Shown here: positions 6,411-10,651 of the stretch, in pieces
How the letters are laid out: the number at the start of each line of letters is the position of its first letter
How positions within the stretch are numbered: position 1 is the stretch's first letter
The notes under the pieces: model-generated
Database searches by the model: none
The model's input: the letters and a program-made list of their open reading frames with translations, nothing else
Told to the model about the DNA's origin: nothing
Made by a program: the position numbers and the translations under genes
Source: JAZQNF01 sp045641505
GTDB lineage: Bacteria; Bacillota; Clostridia; Lachnospirales; Bianqueaceae
Reading direction: 5' to 3'
NCBI GenBank assembly: GCA_045641505.1
Contig: JAZUHB010000035.1
Span: forward strand, 1-10,651
Length of the DNA stretch: 10,651 bases

Positions 6411-6431
6411 ACGCCGCGAATCCCGCGGCGT
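6411..6431 (-). other. Intercistronic hairpin between rluB and the flavoprotein gene
   Basis: ACGCCGCG and CGCGGCGT form a perfect 8-bp stem with a 5-base loop. It lies 11 bases after the rluB stop and about 20 bases before the flavoprotein ATG. No T-run follows on the minus strand (GAAAAG), so it is not an intrinsic terminator in that direction. It may act as an mRNA processing or stabilising element, but that is inference only. Confidence 0.5.
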
Positions 6432-6442
6432 TTCGGTCGCTC

Positions 6443-7168
6443 TTATTTGTTCGCTTCGCGCTTGAGCGCGGCGACCTCCTTCTCGCTGAGGACCCGGTAC
6501 TGGCCCTCGCTGAGGCCGGTCAGGTCGACGCAGCCCTCCGCGGTGCGCTTCAGGCGGAGCACCGGATGGCCGACGGCCCGCGCCATGCGGCGGACCTGGT
6601 GGTTCTTGCCCTCGTAGAGCGTGAACTCCACGCGGCTGTTGTCGCTGCCGACCTTGCCGAGCAGCCGGACCTTCGCCCGGGCCGTCCGGTAGCCGTCGTC
6701 CAGCACGACGCCGCGGGCGAGCTTCGCGATCTCCTCCGAGCTCACCTGTCCCCGCAGCACCGCCTCGTAGACCTTGCCCACGCGATTCTTCGGGTGGGTG
6801 AGGGCGTAGGCGAGATCGCCGTCGTTGGTGAGCAGGATCAGCCCCGAGGTCTGGTAGTCGAGCCGGCCGATGGGGTAGAGATTCGCGCCGGGGATGTCCA
6901 CCAGCTGGCACACGTCGGGGCGGCCGAACTGGTCCTTCCGGGTGGTGATGTAGCCCTCGGGCTTGTAGAGCGCCACGGTGACGCACCCCGCGGGCGCCTC
7001 GATCCTTTTGCCGCGGAAGAGGATCTCGTCCTTCTCCGGGTCGATCTGGGTGCCCAGCTCCGTCACGGGCGTGCCGTTGACGGTAACAAAGCCCGCCGCG
7101 ATGTATTCCTCGCACTTCCGGCGGGAAGCGATGCCGCTGCGGGCCATGAACTTCTGCAAACGTTCCAT
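6443..7168 (-). CDS. rluB: Pseudouridine synthase, RluB/RsuA family
   Basis: A 241-aa enzyme that isomerises a specific uridine in rRNA to pseudouridine. An S4 RNA-binding domain fills residues 2-48 (RLQKFMARSGIASRRKCEEYI and then VTVNG). The catalytic domain has GRLDYQTSGL with the catalytic Asp104, KVYEAVLRG, and the KNHQVRRM motif characteristic of the RsuA/RluB/RluE/RluF branch. The clostridial gene next to scpB is normally assigned to RluB, which modifies 23S rRNA helix 80; 16S specificity (RsuA) cannot be excluded from sequence alone. The ATG follows AAGGAA with a 6-base spacer. It lies 39 bases after scpB with a GC-rich hairpin between, and belongs to the scp transcription unit. Confidence 0.9.
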   Translation of the reverse strand: MERLQKFMARSGIASRRKCEEYIAAGFVTVNGTPVTELGTQIDPEKDEILFRGKRIEAPAGCVTVALYKPEGYITTRKDQFGRPDVCQLVDIPGANLYPIGRLDYQTSGLILLTNDGDLAYALTHPKNRVGKVYEAVLRGQVSSEEIAKLARGVVLDDGYRTARAKVRLLGKVGSDNSRVEFTLYEGKNHQVRRMARAVGHPVLRLKRTAEGCVDLTGLSEGQYRVLSEKEVAALKREANK

Positions 7169-7186
7169 TTCGAATTCCTTCTGTCC

Positions 7187-7208
7187 GGCGCGGGGGCCGC
7201 GCCTTTTT
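7187..7208 (+). terminator. Plus-strand (antisense-direction) terminator between scpB and rluB
   Basis: On the plus strand GGCGCGG and CCGCGCC form a perfect 7-bp GC-only stem with a 3-base loop, followed at once by TTTTT. This is a good intrinsic terminator for transcription moving left to right, opposite to every gene here. On the minus strand the hairpin is followed by GGACAG, so it should not stop the operon transcript. The T-run overlaps the scpB stop codon. Confidence 0.6.
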
Positions 7209-7840
7209 CAGATGCCGATCTCGCCGGAGCTTTCCGGTGCTCTGTAGACGCCGTCCTCGCCGAACTCGAGCTCGGTCTGGTCCTCGTCGTCCTCCAGCTC
7301 CATCTGGTCGAGCCGCTCGAGGTTCGCCTCGGGCAGGTCGGGGATGTCGCGCAGGGTGCTGAAGCCGAAGTTCTTCAGGAACTCCTCGGTGGTGCCCAAA
7401 AGGATCGGGCGGCCGGGCGCCTTCATCCGGCCGATCTCGCCCACCAGACCGTACTCGATCAGGCGGTTGACGATGCTGTCGGAATGGACGCCGCGGATGT
7501 CGTCGACCTCCTGGCGGGTGACGGGCTGCTTGTAGGCGATGATCGCCAGGGTCTCCAGCTGGGTGTCGGTGAGGGCTGTCTTCTGCACGGAGCGGTAGAG
7601 CAGCCGGACGGTCTCGTAGTAGAGAGGCCGGGTGGTCATCTGGTAGCGGTTCTCGAGGACGAGGATCTGCATGCCGCGCTCCTCGCGCTCATAGTCGTCC
7701 CACAGCTCCTCCATCAGCGCGCGCGCCGCGGAGGGCGTGATCTCCATCACCTTGGCGAGCTGATCCGCCGAGACGGAGTCGCCCGCGGCGAACAGGACCG
7801 CTTCCGCGGTGTGTTTCAGCCGTTCGTTCTCGTTAAGCAT
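7208..7840 (-). CDS. scpB: Segregation and condensation protein B
   Basis: A 210-aa protein of usual family length. ScpB is the winged-helix (kite) subunit that dimerises and binds ScpA to bridge the SMC ATPase heads in bacterial condensin, acting on the nucleoid. The N-terminal winged helix runs from EAVLFAAGDSVSADQLAKV; the second contains the highly conserved LETLAIIAYKQPVTRQEVDDIRGV followed by GRPILLGTTEEFLKNFG. The C-terminal tail (from about 168) is very acidic (MELEDDEDQTELEFGED) and probably disordered. The ATG overlaps the scpA stop by 8 bases and is preceded by GAGGAG inside scpA, so the two partners are translationally coupled, in keeping with their complex. Confidence 0.95.
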   Translation of the reverse strand: MLNENERLKHTAEAVLFAAGDSVSADQLAKVMEITPSAARALMEELWDDYEREERGMQILVLENRYQMTTRPLYYETVRLLYRSVQKTALTDTQLETLAIIAYKQPVTRQEVDDIRGVHSDSIVNRLIEYGLVGEIGRMKAPGRPILLGTTEEFLKNFGFSTLRDIPDLPEANLERLDQMELEDDEDQTELEFGEDGVYRAPESSGEIGI

Positions 7841-8624
7841 ATTCGCTCTCCTCTCCGTAGGTGACCGTGTCGATGCCGATATTTTCGCCGCGGGAGATCG
7901 TGATGTCGCCGAAGAGCTCGCCCTGCTCGAGGGAAAGCTGATTCTGGTGCGCCATTTCGAGCATCGCCATGAAATAGGCGACGGTCTCCTCCTTGCTGCG
8001 GCTGTCTTTCTTGAGGGCCAGGAAGCTCACCCGCTCCACCAGCAGGAGCTCCTGCTTGAGCTGGGCGATCTTGTCGGATACCTTGTACTGCTCCTTCCGC
8101 ACGGCGCGGAAGTCGGCCTTGGCGGGATTGACGCTCTCGCGGCGGCTGCGCTCGGCCCGGAGCGCGAGCTCGCGGAGCATTTGCATCGTGACCGGCGCGA
8201 GGAGCTCCCCGGGCTTGGGGACCGGGCGCTCGCCCTGGATGGCCTCGGGGCCGCGCCAGACGATCAGCTTCCGGGGCGACGGCAGATAGGTGCCGAGGAT
8301 CCGGCCGCCGTCCTTGTAGCGCTTGTATTCCAGCAGGCGCGCGATCAGCAGGGCTTCCTCATCCTCGCCGTCCCCGTCCTGCTCGGCCAGGGGCAGGAGC
8401 TTGCGGGCCTTGATGTTGATCAGGGTGGCGGCCATCACGATGAACTCGCTGGCCACCTCCATGTTGAGGTCGTCCCAGTTTTTCAGGTATTCCAGATATT
8501 GCTTCGTGATTTCGAAGATCGGGATATCGTAGATATCGATCTTGTTTTTTTCGATCAGATGGAGCAGCAGCTCGAGCGGTCCTTCGAAGACCGGGAGCCG
8601 GAGGCTCGGGGCATTTGCCGGCAT
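7833..8624 (-). CDS. scpA: Segregation and condensation protein A
   Basis: A 263-aa kleisin that connects the SMC heads and recruits ScpB. The N-terminal domain carries the family signature LPVFEGPLELLLHLIEKNKIDIYDIPI and ITKQYLEYL, then the helix SEFIVMAATLINIKARKLLPL. The C-terminal winged helix lies in the last 80 residues (FLALKKDSRSKEETVAYFMAMLEMAHQNQLSLEQGELFGDI). The middle holds an acidic stretch (EQDGDGEDEE). ATG 8624 is selected over ATG 8648 because a full AAAGGAGG lies 6 bases upstream and the conserved domain begins within ten residues. It is the first gene behind the promoter at 8663-8691. Confidence 0.95.
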   Translation of the reverse strand: MPANAPSLRLPVFEGPLELLLHLIEKNKIDIYDIPIFEITKQYLEYLKNWDDLNMEVASEFIVMAATLINIKARKLLPLAEQDGDGEDEEALLIARLLEYKRYKDGGRILGTYLPSPRKLIVWRGPEAIQGERPVPKPGELLAPVTMQMLRELALRAERSRRESVNPAKADFRAVRKEQYKVSDKIAQLKQELLLVERVSFLALKKDSRSKEETVAYFMAMLEMAHQNQLSLEQGELFGDITISRGENIGIDTVTYGEESEYA

Positions 8625-8630
8625 GATATC

Positions 8631-8638
8631 CCTCCTTT
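8631..8638 (-). promoter_or_regulatory. Shine-Dalgarno site that fixes the scpA start
   Basis: AAAGGAGG with a 6-base spacer (GATATC) to ATG 8624. The in-frame ATG at 8648 lies upstream of this site and has no comparable signal, so 8624 is the start. Confidence 0.85.
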
Positions 8639-8662
8639 CGGTAAGCATGATAAAACTGATTT

Positions 8663-8691
8663 ATTATAGCCCTTCCGGGGCTTTCAGGCAA
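8663..8691 (-). promoter_or_regulatory. Sigma-A promoter for the scpA-scpB-rluB-cmk-ispH unit
   Basis: On the minus strand TTGCCT (8691-8686, 4 of 6 to consensus) and a perfect TATAAT (8668-8663) are separated by the ideal 17 bases. The predicted start is near 8656, giving a leader of about 32 bases to the scpA ATG. The whole promoter lies within the last codons and stop of comF. The spacer contains AGCCC-cggaa-GGGCT, a short inverted repeat. Confidence 0.75.
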
Positions 8692-9479
8692 GATGATTTT
8701 GCGGCGGCAGCGTCCGGCGCAGTGCCCGCGGGATTTTGCGGCGGCAGCGTGAGCGCGACCGTGAGGAACCGGATCTCGGGCTCCGGAGCCTCGGTCCCGC
8801 CGGAGTTCTCCTTTGCCCGGAGCCCGGCCGCCTTCGCCCGGATCGCCGCGGCGCAGGCCTCGACGGTGCTGCCGGTGGTGTAGATGTCGTCGATCAGGAG
8901 AATCCGCCGGGGGAGCTCCTCCCCCCCGTACACACCGAAGGCGCCGGCGGTGTTCTGGCCGCGGAGCAGCGCGTTCAGCGACATCTGCGCGGCTGTCGCG
9001 CGGCCGCGGTAAAGAAGGTCCCGCACGGGGATGCCGGAGGCGGCGGACAGGGCCTTCGCGAGCTCCTCCGCCTGGTTGTAGCCGCGCTCGCGTCTGCGGC
9101 GGCGGTGCAGGGGGACCGGCACCAGCGCGTCCGGCGCGAAGTCCTCGAGGAAGGCCCGCTCCTGTTCCCAGAGGAGCTTCCCGAAGAAGCGCGCGTAGTC
9201 CCGGCGGCCGTCGTATTTCAGCAGGTGCAGGGCGTCGCGGATCAGCCCGTCGTAGCAATAGGGCGCGCGGCCCCGGACGGTCGGGCGGCGGGTAAAGCAG
9301 TCGCGGCAGAGATCGCCCTCCTTCCCGACGGTCTTGCCGCAGACCGGGCAGAAGGGCGGCTTCAGGAGGTATTCCTCCGGGTGACACCAGGGACAGATCC
9401 TTTCCGTGCTCCCCGCGCCGAGTATCCTTTCACAGAAGACGCAGCGGGGCGTGAAGAACCAGTCCTCGAGGGGGATCAT
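8664..9479 (-). CDS. comF: ComF family protein (phosphoribosyltransferase fold with zinc fingers)
   Basis: A 271-aa protein. Four CxxC pairs in the first 61 residues (Cys13/16, 29/32, 44/47, 58/61) form zinc-finger modules. The phosphoribosyltransferase-like domain follows: YDGLIRDALHLLKYDGRRD, PDALVPVPLHRRRRRERGYNQ, and the PRPP-binding loop ILLIDDIYTTGST near residue 200. ComF proteins are needed for uptake of single-stranded DNA during natural transformation and bind competence and helicase proteins; in non-competent clostridia the role is unproven. The ATG lies one base after the recD2 stop and is preceded by GGAGG with a 6-base spacer, so the genes are coupled. The C-terminal 18 residues (PAGTAPDAAAAKSSCLKAPEGL region) look like the result of a small repeat-related frameshift. 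A G7 run lies in codons for YGGEE (8921-8927). Confidence 0.9.
   Translation of the reverse strand: MIPLEDWFFTPRCVFCERILGAGSTERICPWCHPEEYLLKPPFCPVCGKTVGKEGDLCRDCFTRRPTVRGRAPYCYDGLIRDALHLLKYDGRRDYARFFGKLLWEQERAFLEDFAPDALVPVPLHRRRRRERGYNQAEELAKALSAASGIPVRDLLYRGRATAAQMSLNALLRGQNTAGAFGVYGGEELPRRILLIDDIYTTGSTVEACAAAIRAKAAGLRAKENSGGTEAPEPEIRFLTVALTLPPQNPAGTAPDAAAAKSSCLKAPEGL
8695..8750 (-). repeat. 19-bp direct repeat at 37-bp offset in the 3' end of comF
   Basis: GATTTTGCGGCGGCAGCGT occurs at 8695-8713 and again, identical, at 8732-8750 on the plus strand. The 18-base sequence between the copies does not resemble the sequence beyond the second. The 37-base offset is not a multiple of three, so the copies are read in different frames (TLPPQN in the first, DAAAAK in the second). 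Removing 37 bases would restore a short ending, TLPPQNHLA and a TGA at 8686-8684. Confidence 0.9.
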
Positions 9480-9480
9480 C

Positions 9481-10651
9481 CTATTCCTCCAACAGCTTGG
9501 CGCGGCGGCGGAGCTGCTCCGCGAGCGAGGTGAAGCGCTCGCCGGTGCGGTCATTGTCGACCATCCGGCGCACGGTGTCCTCGCTGCCCACGACGACCAC
9601 GTAGCGCTGGGCGCGGGTGATCGCGGTGTAGAGCAGATTCCGGCAGTAGAGCGGTCCGGGGCCCGACAGGAGCGGCAGGACCACCACGGGGCTCTGGGAG
9701 CCCTGGGATTTGTGGATCGTAATCGCGTAGGCCAGGCAGAGCTCCTCCAGCTCGGGGAAGTCGTACTCGGTCTCGCGCTTGTCGTCGAAGAGAACGGTGA
9801 GGGTGCGGCCCGAGGGGCTCACGCTCTTCACCCGGCCCAGGTCGCCGTTGAAGACGCCCGCGCCGTCCGAGACGCTCTTGCCGTACTCGTTGCGGACGCA
9901 CCATTCCAGCTCGTAATCGTTTTTGACCTGCATCACGCGGTCGCCCTCGCGGAAGAGGGTATCGCGGAAGCCGAGCTCCGCCTTGGATTTCGCCGGCGGA
10001 TTGAGCGTCTGCTGCAGCACGCGGTTCAGGTTGTCGACGCCGAGGTCGCCCTTGTGCTGCGGGCTCATCACCTGGATCTCCCAGGGCGAGACGCCCGCGA
10101 ACTTCGGCATGCGCGTCCGGACCAGGTCGATGACCGTCTGCACGGCGGCGCCCCGCTCGCGGCAGCGCACCAGGAAGAAATCGGTGTCCTTCCGGTTGAA
10201 CTCCGGGTACTGTCCCTCGTTCACGCGATGGGCGTTCAGCACGATATCGCTGAGCTTGCCCTGCCGGTAGATCTCGGTGAGGCGCACGGAGCGGATCTGC
10301 CCGCTCGCGAGGATATCCTGCAGGACGTTGCCCGCGCCCACGGAGGGGAGCTGGTCCTTGTCGCCCACGAGGATGAGCCGGGTGCCCGGCGCGATGGCCC
10401 GAAGCAGCGCGGAAAACAGCGGCGCGTCCACCATCGAGAGCTCGTCCACGATGATGACGTCCGCCTCGAGCGGATGGTCCTGGTCGCGCGCGAAGAGCTG
10501 GCGTTCGCCGTCACCGAAGCTTCCGGGGGCCGCCTTGACCTCGAGCAGCCGGTGGATGGTTTGGGCCTCCTCGCCCGTGAGCTCCTGCATCCGCTTCGCG
10601 GCGCGGCCGGTCGGGGCCGCCAGCAGGTATTCCTCCTTCTGGAGCCTGAGG
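9481..10651 (-). CDS. recD2: RecD2-type SF1B DNA helicase, C-terminal part (cut by window edge)
   Basis: The last 389 codons of a helicase whose N-terminus lies beyond the right edge; full RecD2 proteins are about 720-750 aa. The visible frame starts with LLAAPTGRAAKRM (motif Ia) and TIHRLLE. Next come VDELSMVD (motif II, Walker B), LVGDKDQLPSVGAGNVL (motif III), LTEIYRQ (motif IV), the SH3-like insertion between about 10000 and 9760, AYAITIHKSQGSQ (motif V) and LLYTAITRAQRYVVVVG (motif VI). RecD2 is a 5'-3' DNA helicase, not part of a RecBCD complex in Firmicutes, with roles in repair and replication fork recovery. The Walker A motif is outside the window, so an intact N-terminus cannot be confirmed. 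The stop lies one base before the comF ATG, suggesting a recD2-comF unit. Confidence 0.95.
   Translation of the reverse strand, partial: LRLQKEEYLLAAPTGRAAKRMQELTGEEAQTIHRLLEVKAAPGSFGDGERQLFARDQDHPLEADVIIVDELSMVDAPLFSALLRAIAPGTRLILVGDKDQLPSVGAGNVLQDILASGQIRSVRLTEIYRQGKLSDIVLNAHRVNEGQYPEFNRKDTDFFLVRCRERGAAVQTVIDLVRTRMPKFAGVSPWEIQVMSPQHKGDLGVDNLNRVLQQTLNPPAKSKAELGFRDTLFREGDRVMQVKNDYELEWCVRNEYGKSVSDGAGVFNGDLGRVKSVSPSGRTLTVLFDDKRETEYDFPELEELCLAYAITIHKSQGSQSPVVVLPLLSGPGPLYCRNLLYTAITRAQRYVVVVGSEDTVRRMVDNDRTGERFTSLAEQLRRRAKLLEE

Noticed and set aside
5456..7864. An 802-codon plus-strand open frame across the flavoprotein, rluB and scpB genes
   Set aside because: It spans three well-supported minus-strand genes and their gaps, crosses the plus-strand terminator at 7187-7208, has Arg/Ala/Val/Glu-rich content and shows no family motif.
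9480..9554. Upstream start at 9554 for comF
   Set aside because: It would overlap recD2 by about 70 bases and add a Ser/Ala/Arg-rich stretch. ATG 9479 has GGAGG at 6 bases and leads straight into the first zinc-finger Cys pair.
1..10651. Defence system, mobile element or CRISPR array
   Set aside because: Both strands were scanned. All genes belong to housekeeping or broadly conserved families in a usual clostridial order; no transposase, integrase, toxin-antitoxin pair or regularly spaced repeat array was seen.

Overview
The window looks like a chromosomal housekeeping segment from a high-GC member of the Clostridia (Firmicutes), perhaps an Oscillospiraceae- or Lachnospiraceae-type gut anaerobe. 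The pointers are the gene order recD2, comF, scpA, scpB, rluB, HI0933-type flavoprotein, cmk, ispH, an IspH protein fused to ribosomal S1 domains (a clostridial arrangement), strong AGGAGG-type ribosome binding sites, and about 65-70% GC in most genes. All supported genes lie on the minus strand, so transcription runs from high to low coordinates. No tRNA, rRNA, CRISPR array, insertion sequence or prophage gene was seen. No stretch longer than about 180 bases lacks a gene.

Layout in transcription order. (1) 10651-8664: the 3' part of recD2 (SF1 helicase), then comF, one base after the recD2 stop. (2) A well-formed sigma-A promoter inside the 3' end of comF (8663-8691) starts a tightly packed unit: scpA and scpB (condensin partners of SMC), an RluB-family pseudouridine synthase, a HI0933/BaiN-like flavoprotein, cmk, and an ispH-S1 fusion gene. 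The unit ends at an intrinsic terminator at 2456-2487. (3) After a 178-base hairpin-rich intergenic leader comes a YprB-like DnaQ/RNase H-fold exonuclease, overlapped by a COG1313 (PflX-like) radical SAM gene. (4) At the left edge is the N-terminal third of a Nudix hydrolase in distinctly AT-richer DNA.

Functionally the genes cover chromosome segregation and DNA repair (recD2, scpA, scpB), ribosome maturation and translation (rluB, S1), nucleotide and isoprenoid metabolism (cmk, ispH) and some poorly characterised enzymes (ComF, flavoprotein, YprB-like, radical SAM).

The most notable observation is the cmk-ispH junction. The ispH-S1 frame has no ATG, GTG or TTG start ahead of its essential first iron-sulfur cysteine. 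The end of cmk carries an A-AAA-AAA slippery heptamer with a GGAGG exactly 10 bases upstream, which is the geometry of the dnaX -1 frameshift signal. A -1 slip there would lead directly into ispH and give a Cmk-IspH-S1 fusion. The alternative is initiation at an AUA codon overlapping the cmk stop (ATAA), or a one-base sequence error. Other oddities are a sharp GC drop inside ispH, a 19-bp direct repeat at 37-bp offset that appears to have rewritten the ComF C-terminus, an in-frame palindromic repeat cluster in the radical SAM gene, competing hairpins ahead of yprB, and a plus-strand terminator between scpB and rluB.
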